From contig NZ_CP041186.1 in NCBI RefSeq assembly GCF_006517175.1, forward strand, positions 3,995,074-4,059,073: a DNA stretch of 64,000 nucleotides, in the 5' to 3' direction. The notes beneath the pieces are model-generated. The model made no database searches. It was not told where the DNA came from and saw only the letters and a program-made list of their open reading frames with translations. The number at the start of each line of letters is the position of its first letter. Within the stretch, counting starts at the first letter, position 1. The stretch comes from Persicimonas caeni (GTDB lineage Bacteria > Myxococcota_A > Bradymonadia > Bradymonadales > Bradymonadaceae). This document shows positions 9,494-17,332 of the stretch, piece after piece. A program made the position numbers and the translations under genes.

Positions 9494-10815
9494 GCAAGCG
9501 AGCCGAGTTGTATCGAGTCGTCCGCGACATGAAGAATTACCTGCGCTGGCAGCAAGCGAGCGGCGCCGCCGGCAGCGTGCCCGCACCGGCCGCCGAGCGC
9601 GAGGCGTTCGAGGCGCGCCAAAAAGCGCGCGAGAAGGCCAAGCTCGACCGGCTGACCAAGCAGTTGCAGGGCGGCGGCGAGAGCAGCTCCCGTGCGTCTA
9701 GCCCCAGTTCGAGTTCCAGGTCGAGTTCCAGCCCGAGCCCCAGCCACAAGCCCCAGGCTGCGCCGTCGCAAGACAAGCCGGCGAGCGAGGAGCAGCCGGC
9801 CAAGAAGCCCAGCTTCAACCCCTTCGGCTCCAAAGAGCAGAAGAAGACTCCCGAGGCTCCCAAATCCCAGGGCGGCTCGACTCCCTGGAAGAGCGGCATT
9901 GGCAGCCGCCCGAGGAAGCGCTTCGGCGGACGAAAGCAAACGGCTCAGAAAGCAAAGGCGCCAACGAGCGAAAGAGCGAAAGAGCAAAAGGCTCAAAAAG
10001 CAAAAGAGCCAACGAGCGAAAGAGCGAAGGAGCAAAAGAGCCAAAAGCCAAAAGAGCAAAGGCGGCCAAAAGCGCAACAGCAGCCCAGCAACGAGCCGCC
10101 CCCGATGGAGTACGGCTCGTTCTACGCCGACGAGGCCGACATGATGCCGCCGGCCGACTACGATCCGAGCGGCATGACGATGAGCGCGGCGAGGCCGTCG
10201 GAGCAGCCCCAGAAATCGGCCGCATCGAAAAAGCCGAAAAAGAAAGAGATGACCAACGCCGAGAAGCTCGAGTTTCTCGAGAAGTACTTGGGCGATTGTC
10301 AGCGCTGCGGGCTCTGCGAGCACCGCACCAATATCGCGTTCGGCGTGGGCGACGCGCAGGCCAAGCTCGTCTTCGTGGGCGAGGCGCCCGGTTACAACGA
10401 GGACCAGCAGGGCGAGCCGTTCGTGGGCAAGGCGGGCCAACTGCTCGACAAGATGATCGAGGCGATGGGCCTGAAGCGCGAGGACGTCTACATCTGCAAC
10501 GTCATCAAGTGCCGCCCGCCCGACAACCGCAACCCGCACCCCGAAGAGATCAAGGAGTGCTCGCCGTTTCTGCGCAAGCAACTCCAGGCGATCGAGCCTA
10601 CGGTCATCGTCACCTTGGGCAAATTCGCCTCGCAATTCGTCACCGGCGAGCAGGAGTCGATGGGCCGGCTGCGCGGCAAATGGCACGAGTGGAACGGCGT
10701 GCCGGTGATGCCGACGTATCACCCGGCGTATTTGCTGCGCAGCCCGCAGCAAAAGAAGAACGCGTGGAGTGATCTGCAGATGGTGATGGAACGATTGGGG
10801 TTGGGGGGGAGTTGA
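9490..10815 (+). CDS. Uracil-DNA glycosylase (Fe-S, family 4-like) with long disordered N-terminal extension
   Basis: This 441-aa protein excises uracil from DNA. The catalytic domain is the last 190 residues: Fe-S cysteines CQRCGLC, then VFVGEAPGYNEDQQGEPFVG, a Cys in EECS-like KECSPF, and HPAYLLR near the end. Typical members are about 200-250 aa, so the first 245 residues are extra. They are Ser/Pro/Lys/Gln-rich and include repeats such as SERAKEQKAQKAKEPT. Those codons (about 9945-10070) are made of the same GAAAGAGCGAAAGAGCAAA units found in intergenic family B repeats, so an element has apparently been captured in frame. The ATG has a strong GAGGAGG site and overlaps the coaBC stop. Confidence 0.92.
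   Translation: MSKRAELYRVVRDMKNYLRWQQASGAAGSVPAPAAEREAFEARQKAREKAKLDRLTKQLQGGGESSSRASSPSSSSRSSSSPSPSHKPQAAPSQDKPASEEQPAKKPSFNPFGSKEQKKTPEAPKSQGGSTPWKSGIGSRPRKRFGGRKQTAQKAKAPTSERAKEQKAQKAKEPTSERAKEQKSQKPKEQRRPKAQQQPSNEPPPMEYGSFYADEADMMPPADYDPSGMTMSAARPSEQPQKSAASKKPKKKEMTNAEKLEFLEKYLGDCQRCGLCEHRTNIAFGVGDAQAKLVFVGEAPGYNEDQQGEPFVGKAGQLLDKMIEAMGLKREDVYICNVIKCRPPDNRNPHPEEIKECSPFLRKQLQAIEPTVIVTLGKFASQFVTGEQESMGRLRGKWHEWNGVPVMPTYHPAYLLRSPQQKKNAWSDLQMVMERLGLGGS
9945..10070 (+). repeat. Family B repeat inside the glycosylase coding region
   Basis: Tandem degenerate units such as GCGAAAGAGCGAAAGAGCA run in frame through the uracil-DNA glycosylase linker. They encode SERAKEQKAQKAKEP-type repeats. The units match the intergenic purine arms at 8126-8166 and 58345-58464. 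Confidence 0.75.
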
Positions 10816-10825
10816 GAGGAGATTG

Positions 10826-10932
10826 AGATGCCTCTCCCTCGGTCCCTCTCCACTTCGCTTGCGCTACGTGGAAAGGTAGTCCTCTCCTTAATCCTCTCCC
10901 TCCCTTCGCTTCGCTACGGGTGGAGAGGAGCA
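10826..10932. repeat. Family D repeat, copy 1
   Basis: The region is a mosaic of CCTCTCCCTCGGTCCCTCTCC-like segments and CCTTCGCTTCGCTACGGG followed by TGGAGAGGAG. It can fold on itself and matches the larger array at 27338-27668. It fills most of the gap before the dehydrogenase gene at 10953. Confidence 0.65.
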
Positions 10933-10952
10933 CCTAGCTTAATTGGAGCGTT

Positions 10953-11999
10953 ATGGATTTTCGTAGTGGCGGACATGTGTATGGCCTGCATCGCGTCATC
11001 GAGCCGGAGGGCTCTTTGCCGCAGGCGGCGCAGCGTCTCGACAACGAGACGGGCGCCTACGACAACGAGATCGTCATCGACGTGCACACGTTGAACGTCG
11101 ACTCGGCGAGCTTCCACCAGATCGTGGGTGAGGTCGGGCGCGACGAGGTGGCGGTGGCGCAGCGGATTCGCTCCATCGTCGCCGAGCGCGGCAAGATGCA
11201 GAACCCGGTGACCGGCAGCGGCGGGATGCTGTTGGGCGAGGTGCGCGCGCTGGGCCCGAATTACGAGGGCCCGGTCGAGGTGAACGTGGGCGACAAGATC
11301 GCCACGCTGGTCAGCCTGACGCTGACCCCGCTCGACCTCGACAGCGTCGACAAGGTCTACCTCGACGCCGACCAGGTCGACGTGACCGGCACGGCCTACC
11401 TATGGCCGAGCTCGCCGCTGGTGCGCATGCCCGACGATATGCCCGAGCGCCTGGCGCTGTCGGCGCTCGACGTGTGCGGCGCGCCGGCGCAGACGAAGCG
11501 CCTGGTCGAGGGCGCCGAGCGCGTGCTCGTGCTCGGCATGGGCAAGTCGGGGATGATCTGCGCGGCGGCCGCGCGCGACGCCATGGGCGACGCGGGGCTG
11601 GTGTGCGGCTTCGACCTTCGCGACGACAACCTCGTGGCCATGAAAGAGGCCGGCATCGTCGACGACTACCGCTGCGGCAACGCCAAGAACCCGGTCGAGG
11701 TGCTCGAGTTGGCCCAGGAGATGGCCTCGGGAGAGCTTTTCGACGTGGTCATCAACACCTGCAACGTCTCCGACACCGAGATGGCCGCCATCCTACCGTG
11801 CAAAGACCGCGGTAAGGTCTACTTCTTCAACATGGCGACGAGCTTCGCCAAGGCCGCGCTCGGCTGCGAGGGCGTGGGGAAGGACGTCGATTTGTTGATC
11901 GGCAACGGGTATGCGCATGGTCATGCGCAGATGACGCTCGATCTCGTTCGCAAGTTCGACGTGGTGAGGGAGAGGATTGAGGCGTTGTTGGAGGCGTAG
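10953..11999 (+). CDS. kdd: L-erythro-3,5-diaminohexanoate dehydrogenase-like protein
   Basis: This 348-aa protein resembles the NAD-dependent deaminase that converts 3,5-diaminohexanoate to 5-amino-3-oxohexanoate in lysine fermentation. The N-terminus (YGLHRVIEPEGSLPQAAQRL, then IDVHTLNVDSASFHQI) is the most characteristic part. The nucleotide-binding fold is at VLVLGMGKSGMICAAAARDA. No aminomutase or cleavage enzyme of the pathway is seen nearby, so the protein may serve another amino acid or work with distant genes. ATG 10953 has a GGAG site. Its stop codon TAG lies inside the left end of the family E element. The family call is from recall and should be confirmed. Confidence 0.75.
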   Translation: MDFRSGGHVYGLHRVIEPEGSLPQAAQRLDNETGAYDNEIVIDVHTLNVDSASFHQIVGEVGRDEVAVAQRIRSIVAERGKMQNPVTGSGGMLLGEVRALGPNYEGPVEVNVGDKIATLVSLTLTPLDLDSVDKVYLDADQVDVTGTAYLWPSSPLVRMPDDMPERLALSALDVCGAPAQTKRLVEGAERVLVLGMGKSGMICAAAARDAMGDAGLVCGFDLRDDNLVAMKEAGIVDDYRCGNAKNPVEVLELAQEMASGELFDVVINTCNVSDTEMAAILPCKDRGKVYFFNMATSFAKAALGCEGVGKDVDLLIGNGYAHGHAQMTLDLVRKFDVVRERIEALLEA

Positions 12000-12176
12000 C
12001 TTTTTGGTGCCCCCCATCCGCCCTTCGCTTCGCTACGGGCACCTTCCCCCAGGGGAAGGGATGCCCCTGCGAAAAGCAATGTGGTTCAGCCGCGCTAAGG
12101 CAGCCCTTCCCCCGGGGGAAGGTGCCTCGCGCGCCTTACAGCGCGAGGCGGATGGGGGGCCTCAAAAAGCTACGCC
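11993..12176. repeat. Family E palindromic element, copy 1 (184 bp)
   Basis: The ends are inverted repeats (GGCGTAGCTTTTTGG at left, CAAAAAGCTACGCC at right). Inside are nested palindromes around CACCTTCCCCCAGGGGAAGG and CTTCCCCCGGGGGAAGG. A second copy is at 56677-56865. The two GGCGTAGC ends supply the TAG stop codons of both convergent genes: the dehydrogenase on plus and the amidohydrolase on minus. Confidence 0.9.
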
Positions 12177-13732
12177 TCACGTGAAGGAGCGACACGACGT
12201 CCCCCAACCCAAACCCCCAAAACACCCATCTCCCACATCTCCTCCGCCGTCACCTCGAACGGATCGCGGTCCAACGCGATCACATCCGCCGCAAACCCCT
12301 CGTCCAACCGCCCCAACACGCGCTCCCAATGCGCCGCGTACGCCGCGCCGGCGGTATAGGCCTCCAGAATCTGCTCGCGGGTGAGCGCCTTCTCGGCGAA
12401 GAACGCCTCGCCGCTCGTCGTCTTGCGGGTGAGCGCGGTGGCGATGCCGTACCAGGGGTTAGGGTCTTCAATCGGATAGTCGCTGCCGCCGGCCAGCGTG
12501 GCGTGGACGGCGAGTTCGGGCCAAGGGTAGAGGCGGTCGAGTTGGGTCTCCGACAGGACTTCGTGCGCCCAGGCGCCGTCGCTGCGCAGGTGAATCGGCT
12601 GGATGGAGGCGACGGCCGACAGGTCGCCCATCCGCTCGCAGTCGCGCTTGGTGAGCATCTGGGCATGCTCGAGGCGAGGGCGCACGCGGTGGCGGATGCG
12701 CTCGGGGACGGCGGCGAACGCCTCGATGACGTCGCGGCCGGCGGCGTCGCCGATGGCGTGGACGGCGACCTGCCAGCCGTCTTCCATCAGCGCGGCGACC
12801 TCGCGGGTGAGCTCGGTGCGTTCGGTCATCACCAAGCCGTGGCCGCCGCTTTTGTACGGCTCGAGCAGGTGGGCGCCCTCGGAGCCGAGCGCGCCGTCGG
12901 CGAAGAATTTGATCGCCGCGATCGACAGCCAGCCGTCTGAATCGTGGGTGGGGCCGACGTCGATTACCTCGCTCAGCCGGGCGTCGGTGCCGTCGACGAT
13001 GGTGTAGACCCGCAGCGGCAGCTCGCCTGCCCCGGCCATGTTGCGAAGCATGTCGAGGCGGTCGACGCCGGTGAACGCCATGTGGGTCGAGGTGATGCCG
13101 TGGCGCAAAAACTCGCGCGCGCTCTCCAAAAAGACCTGTCGGTCCTCCTCTTCGCTCGGCTCGGGGATGGCGTCGAGCACCGGGCGCATGGCGTGATCGA
13201 CCAGGACGCCGGTCAGCCGGCCGTCTTCGTCGCGCACCGCGCGTCCGCCCTCGCTGGGCGCGTAGTCCTCGCCCACCCCGGCGCGCCGAAGCGCCTCGGA
13301 GTTGACCGCGATGGCGTGGCGGTCGACGCGGTGGAAGCTGCACGGCACGTCGCCGAAGATCGCGTCGAGCTCGCGCCGGTCGAGGCGATCGCCGTCGGGC
13401 CAGGCGTGCTCGTCCCAGCCGTAGCCCAGGACCCAATCGGTCGGCGCGTCGGCCGGGTCGTAGGCGCGCAACCGCTCGTAGGCCTCGCGGGCCGACGTCG
13501 TGCCGGACAGATCGACCGTGCCCGCCCGCAGCCCCACGCCCCACAGATGGCAGTGGGCGTCGGCGAGCGCCGGAAAGAGGCACTCCCCCTCGGGTTCGAC
13601 GACGCGCTCGTCGGCCTCGCAAAGCTCCTCGGCCTGCTCGCCCACCGCGGCGATGCGTCCGTCGCGCACGAGCAGGGCGTTGGTCTTGCGTCCGGCGGCG
13701 TCGAGGTAGATTTTTTTGTGCTTGAAGAGCAT
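12170..13732 (-). CDS. Amidohydrolase family protein (amidohydrolase_3, YtcJ-like)
   Basis: This 520-aa metal-dependent hydrolase has the layout of the YtcJ/N-substituted formamide deformylase group. A small beta domain is followed by the metal motif ADAHCH (His60, His62), a Lys in AIKFFADGALGS, His in VAVHAIGDAA, His in LEHAQM, and the catalytic Asp in GGSDYPIE near residue 420. Substrates of this group are diverse amides, so none is assigned. No Shine-Dalgarno site precedes ATG 13732, because the family C repeat runs right up to the start codon. Its stop codon is inside the family E element shared with the convergent dehydrogenase gene. Confidence 0.88.
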   Translation of the reverse strand: MLFKHKKIYLDAAGRKTNALLVRDGRIAAVGEQAEELCEADERVVEPEGECLFPALADAHCHLWGVGLRAGTVDLSGTTSAREAYERLRAYDPADAPTDWVLGYGWDEHAWPDGDRLDRRELDAIFGDVPCSFHRVDRHAIAVNSEALRRAGVGEDYAPSEGGRAVRDEDGRLTGVLVDHAMRPVLDAIPEPSEEEDRQVFLESAREFLRHGITSTHMAFTGVDRLDMLRNMAGAGELPLRVYTIVDGTDARLSEVIDVGPTHDSDGWLSIAAIKFFADGALGSEGAHLLEPYKSGGHGLVMTERTELTREVAALMEDGWQVAVHAIGDAAGRDVIEAFAAVPERIRHRVRPRLEHAQMLTKRDCERMGDLSAVASIQPIHLRSDGAWAHEVLSETQLDRLYPWPELAVHATLAGGSDYPIEDPNPWYGIATALTRKTTSGEAFFAEKALTREQILEAYTAGAAYAAHWERVLGRLDEGFAADVIALDRDPFEVTAEEMWEMGVLGVWVGGRRVAPSREA

Positions 13733-13877
13733 GAGTGGTTGAGTGGTTCAGAGGTTGAGTGGTTTCTTGGCTGGTGCGCTCTCGCCCATTGTCAACGAAT
13801 CGCCTGATGGCCGTGGATCAAAGATGGTCGAGATCGGCGAGCTGTACAACCACTCGACCACTTAACCACTCAACCCC
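13733..13877. repeat. Family C inverted 9-bp tandem repeats, copy 1
   Basis: The left arm has GAGTGGTTGAGTGGTTCAG units (13733-13760), then a core starting TTTCTTGGCTG. The right arm has ACCACTCGACCACTTAACC-type units (13848-13877). The element abuts the start codon of the minus-strand amidohydrolase and lies 24 bases before the start of the plus-strand one. A relative is at 63186-63356. Confidence 0.8.
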
Positions 13878-13891
13878 GCCCGTGCTAGAGT
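13862..13891 (+). promoter_or_regulatory. Candidate promoter giving a nearly leaderless transcript
   Basis: TTAACC (13862-13867) and TAGAGT (13886-13891) are separated by 18 bases, and the ATG at 13901 follows the -10-like box by only 9 bases. The -35-like box lies inside the family C repeat. There is no Shine-Dalgarno site before this ATG, which would fit leaderless initiation. This is a prediction from spacing only. Confidence 0.4.
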
Positions 13892-13900
13892 CTCCAAACC

Positions 13901-14851
13901 ATGATCATCGACATTCACGTACATTTGGTCGCGCTGCGAGAAGATAACGGCTGCTACGTCAGCGACAAGATGTCGCGTGGCATCGTCTATCAACTGTTGA
14001 GCCGCGTGTTGGGCCTCAAGGGCGTCAGCCGCGGAGAGCTCGACGAGGCGTATCGCGACAGGTTGCTCGGCTGGGCGCACGACAGCGATCTCGACGGGGT
14101 CGGCGTGCTCGCCCTCGACGGCGTCTACGATGACGACGGCGAGTTCGATCGCGAGCGCACCCAGGTCTATGTGTGCAACGACTACTGTCTGAAGGTGTGC
14201 GAGGCGTCGGCCAAGTTGCTGCCGATCTGCTCGGTCAACCCGAAGCGCAAAGACGCCATCGAGGAGCTCGAGCGGGTCGTAGCGCACGGGGCGGTGGCCA
14301 TCAAGATGCTGCCCAACAGCCAGGGCTTCGACCCGGGCGACCCCGACTACCAGCCCTTCTGGCAGCGCATGGTCGAGCTGGGCGTGCCGCTGCTGATTCA
14401 CTCGTCGTTCGAGCATACCATCCCGCCCATCGACCAGTCGTTTGGCCGCCCCGAGCGGCTGCATGCGGCGTTGAGCGAAGGCGTGACGGTGATCTCGGCG
14501 CACTGCGCCAGCGCCGGCGTCGCGCATATCCACGAGGATATTGGCACCTGGCAGTCGATGCTCCGCGAGTTTCCAAACCTCTTCGGCGACATCTCGGCGA
14601 TGGCCTCGATGGCCCGGTTTCCGTACCTGAAGACCGTGCTGGCCGACGAGGTCGCCCGCGAGCGGGTGGCGCTGGGCAGCGACTTTCCGATCCCGGTGTC
14701 GCCCTGGCTCTTTCTGCCCCAGCTCGGCTTTCAAAAGGTGCGCGAGCTGAACAAGATCGACAACCCGCTGCAGAAGAATCTGGAGACGTTCAAGGCGATG
14801 GGCGTCGACAACGGCATTTTGCGTCGCGGTGAGCGACTGCTTAAGCTTTGA
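13901..14851 (+). CDS. Amidohydrolase family protein (amidohydro-rel TIM barrel)
   Basis: This 316-aa TIM-barrel hydrolase belongs to the amidohydrolase_2 type (decarboxylases and lactonases). The metal motif DIHVH is at residues 4-8. Also visible are a Lys in AIKMLPNSQGF, LIHSSF with a metal His, VISAHCAS, and the catalytic Asp in LGSDFPIP. The insert after the first motif (about residues 15-60) is longer than usual. The gene is divergent from the amidohydrolase_3 gene across the family C element, and the two may be a functional pair. Substrate unknown. Confidence 0.85.
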   Translation: MIIDIHVHLVALREDNGCYVSDKMSRGIVYQLLSRVLGLKGVSRGELDEAYRDRLLGWAHDSDLDGVGVLALDGVYDDDGEFDRERTQVYVCNDYCLKVCEASAKLLPICSVNPKRKDAIEELERVVAHGAVAIKMLPNSQGFDPGDPDYQPFWQRMVELGVPLLIHSSFEHTIPPIDQSFGRPERLHAALSEGVTVISAHCASAGVAHIHEDIGTWQSMLREFPNLFGDISAMASMARFPYLKTVLADEVARERVALGSDFPIPVSPWLFLPQLGFQKVRELNKIDNPLQKNLETFKAMGVDNGILRRGERLLKL

Positions 14852-14907
14852 CGCGACGAGCTGTGACGAAGCAAGCTGTGATGGAAACGTACGACCGGAG
14901 TGTTGGA

Positions 14908-16005
14908 ATGTTTGAAGGCATGTGGAGCCGAGCGCGCGCAGCAATCGTGACGACCTGTTTGATCGCGCTGGGCGCGGCCGGGTGTAGCTCCTCGGCCGGC
15001 GAGGCCTGCGCGACGGACGACGACTGCCAGCCCGGCTACGAATGCGTGAGCACCGGCGGAGTGGTGTTCGGCGAGAGCATCTGCCTGCTCGCCGAGCAGC
15101 CCACTGCGGACGCTCAGTCCGAGCAGCCCGACACCGGCGCCTCCGACACCGCCGACCTCGACGCCGAGGCTCCCTCGGACGTGGCCACCGACGCGAGCGA
15201 AGAGCCCGACACGCTCCAAGACCTCGAAGACGCGTCCGACGCCTCCGACACCACCGACCTCGAAGACGCTGCCGATGCAGACGCTGCCGATACCGACACG
15301 ACCGATGTGGTCGAAGATACGTCCGACGTCGGATGTACGCCGACCAACGGCGGCCAAGAGGCGTGCGACGGAGAGGACAACGACTGCGACGGCCAAGTCG
15401 ACGAGGGCGTCAAGACGACCTACTACCGCGACATGGACAGCGACGACTACGGCGTCACCGGGGACACGGTGGAGAGTTGCTCGCCGTCGCGCGACTACTC
15501 GGCGCTGCAGGGCGGCGACTGCAATGATCGGAATGAGGATATCAATCCGGGAGCCATCGAGACGTGTGACGGCCGCGACAACAACTGTGACGGCCAGATC
15601 GACGAAGGCGTGCTGACGACCTACTACCTCGACACCGACGACGACGGCTACGGCGTCACCGGTGACTCCCAGGAGAGTTGCTCACCGAGCGGCGACTACA
15701 CGGCTACCCAAGACGGCGACTGCGAGGACGGCAACGCCGACGCATACCCCGGCGCCACCGAGCAGTGCAGCCCGTTCATCGATTACGACTGCGACGGGGA
15801 CACGATGTGCGCTGATTCGGCGTGCGCTGGCGAGCCTTGCCTGACCTCCAACGGCTCGGGCTATTGCAGCTCGGGGTCGTGCGTCGTCTCTTCCGGATGC
15901 TTCGACGACACCGATTGTGGGTTCCGCGAGGATTGCCAGTTCTGCTCGGACGGCCCGAACGTGTGCTGCCCGGAAGGCCAACTGTGCCTGTGCCGTCAAA
16001 GGTAG
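14908..16005 (+). CDS. MopE-like lipoprotein with putative metal-binding repeats
   Basis: This 365-aa predicted lipoprotein has a lipobox ending LGAAGC (Cys26). A Cys-rich patch (CATDDDCQPGYEC) follows, then an acidic Asp/Thr/Ala tether (about 65-135). Two and a half MopE-type repeats come next: ACDGEDNDCDGQVDEG, DSDDYGV, GDCNDRNEDINPGAIETCDG, DNNCDGQIDEG, and TDDDGYGV. Their Asp/Asn clusters suggest calcium or other metal binding at the cell surface. The tail is Cys-rich. I chose ATG 14908 because GGAG stands 9-12 bases before it; frames open further upstream to 14848. The stop is 4 bases from the stop of the convergent lipase gene. Confidence 0.85.
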   Translation: MFEGMWSRARAAIVTTCLIALGAAGCSSSAGEACATDDDCQPGYECVSTGGVVFGESICLLAEQPTADAQSEQPDTGASDTADLDAEAPSDVATDASEEPDTLQDLEDASDASDTTDLEDAADADAADTDTTDVVEDTSDVGCTPTNGGQEACDGEDNDCDGQVDEGVKTTYYRDMDSDDYGVTGDTVESCSPSRDYSALQGGDCNDRNEDINPGAIETCDGRDNNCDGQIDEGVLTTYYLDTDDDGYGVTGDSQESCSPSGDYTATQDGDCEDGNADAYPGATEQCSPFIDYDCDGDTMCADSACAGEPCLTSNGSGYCSSGSCVVSSGCFDDTDCGFREDCQFCSDGPNVCCPEGQLCLCRQR

Positions 16006-16009
16006 GAGC

Positions 16010-17146
16010 TCAAACCGACTCGAGCATCACGCTGGCGATATCTTCCCAGAGCCACTCGAAGCTCTCGCGGTCGAATTTCGCCCCGGAGCCGAACCAATCG
16101 GCGCCGTCGCGCACGTCGAAGGGGCCGCGCAGATAGTGGCCGATCACGTCCAGGTGATCGGCGCGCACCACGCCTCGAAACTCTCCCCAGATCTGACTCA
16201 GGGTGGGCACGACTCCGTCGCTGGTCGATTCGGTGACCACGAACGGCAGCGGGCGCTTTTTGATGAGGTCCTCGGACTGGATGGGCGGGTGGTACGGGTA
16301 GCCGGCGTGAGCGCGCGAGGCGAGCGTCCACAGCAGCCCGTACAAGATCTTGTTGAGCGGGGTGAGCGCGTGGCGAAGCCGGATCTTCTTGATCACCTGC
16401 GTGGGCGGCGGCGCGGCGGTGGCGTACGAGACGTAGCGCACCTCCGGGTTGTCGATCGTGGTCGTGTTGAACAGGTCCATCCCCTCGGGGGTGAGCTGGA
16501 TCATCGAGCCCTGGTCTTCGATGATGGAGCGCAAGAACTGGCGCACCTCGGCCTCGACCGACGGGTTGAAGTCCTTCAGAAGTTGGTTGGTGACCTGCCG
16601 GATGAGCGTCTCGTCGAGGCCCAACAGGTCGTTGACCTTGGTCACCAGCCCCAACAGCCCACCTAGCAGCGACACCGGCCGGCGCCACAGCCCCACGATG
16701 ATCAAGAGCGTGACCAGGTACAGCAGGTTCTTGCCGTATAGCGTGCTGAAAAAGTTGGCCACCGGCGTGCCGTAATGCGGCCCCGAGATGCTCACGATCG
16801 TCTCGAGGTTGCAGTACAGCGCCTCGCGGTACTCGTCGAGGTCGAGGTGGGCGTCGGGGCTGGCGGCCAGCCGCGCGTCGAGCGCGCCGGTCGAGTGGCC
16901 CACGAAGTGAAGATGCACGCCCTCTTCGAACCCGCCGTTGTCGGCCACGGTCATGATCAGCTTTCGAGCGCGGTGGCGAAGCGACGCGGTCGGAAACGTC
17001 TTCACGCCGATGATCTCGACCTCCTCGCCGCGCCGCACAAACACGTCGGTGAGCGTCTCACGCACCTGGCGGAAGTAGGAGATGCCGCCGAGGGCGGCGA
17101 AGCCGAAAAAGCCCGGGATGAGGTAAATCTGGTGGCGGTTGGACAT
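16010..17146 (-). CDS. Alpha/beta-hydrolase, lipase-like
   Basis: This 378-aa predicted esterase or lipase has an oxyanion-region motif LIPGFFGF near the N-terminus and the nucleophile elbow GHSTG (Ser85). Candidate acid and His residues lie in TESTSDGVV and VVRADHLDVIGHY. A hydrophobic stretch around residues 140-168 (NLLYLVTLLIIVGLW) could be a lid helix or membrane anchor. There is no signal peptide, so a cytoplasmic or inner-membrane site is likely. It resembles triacylglycerol lipases with a long cap. The substrate is not determined. Confidence 0.8.
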   Translation of the reverse strand: MSNRHQIYLIPGFFGFAALGGISYFRQVRETLTDVFVRRGEEVEIIGVKTFPTASLRHRARKLIMTVADNGGFEEGVHLHFVGHSTGALDARLAASPDAHLDLDEYREALYCNLETIVSISGPHYGTPVANFFSTLYGKNLLYLVTLLIIVGLWRRPVSLLGGLLGLVTKVNDLLGLDETLIRQVTNQLLKDFNPSVEAEVRQFLRSIIEDQGSMIQLTPEGMDLFNTTTIDNPEVRYVSYATAAPPPTQVIKKIRLRHALTPLNKILYGLLWTLASRAHAGYPYHPPIQSEDLIKKRPLPFVVTESTSDGVVPTLSQIWGEFRGVVRADHLDVIGHYLRGPFDVRDGADWFGSGAKFDRESFEWLWEDIASVMLESV

Positions 17147-17332
17147 CTTGCTGCCTGGGTGGGAGTTCCTTCCAGTTCAATGGTTTACTGCACTGCCTCG
17201 TTCGGAGCAAGGATTGGAATCCCCCTCCCCAGCGCGTTTTTCAGCGCGAGGGACCCCAACACGCGATTGCTTCCCCACCCAAACCGCGTCTATATTTAGC
17301 TCGTCCAGCCTCGCTTTTATCCGAGACGAGCC
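17147..17332. repeat. Family F repeat fragment and thiD upstream region
   Basis: Within this gap, 17207-17265 carries AATCCCCCTCCCCAGCGCG followed by TTTTTCAGCGCG. That matches part of the repeat at 55600-55763. TATATTTAG at 17290-17298 is a possible -10 region for thiD, which is preceded by GAGACGAG. Confidence 0.55.

Noticed and set aside
14862-14882. TGTGAC and TGTGAT near the MopE-like gene, similar to the operator
   Set aside because: The spacing is 15 bp, not 10, and the flanks differ from the three shared sites.
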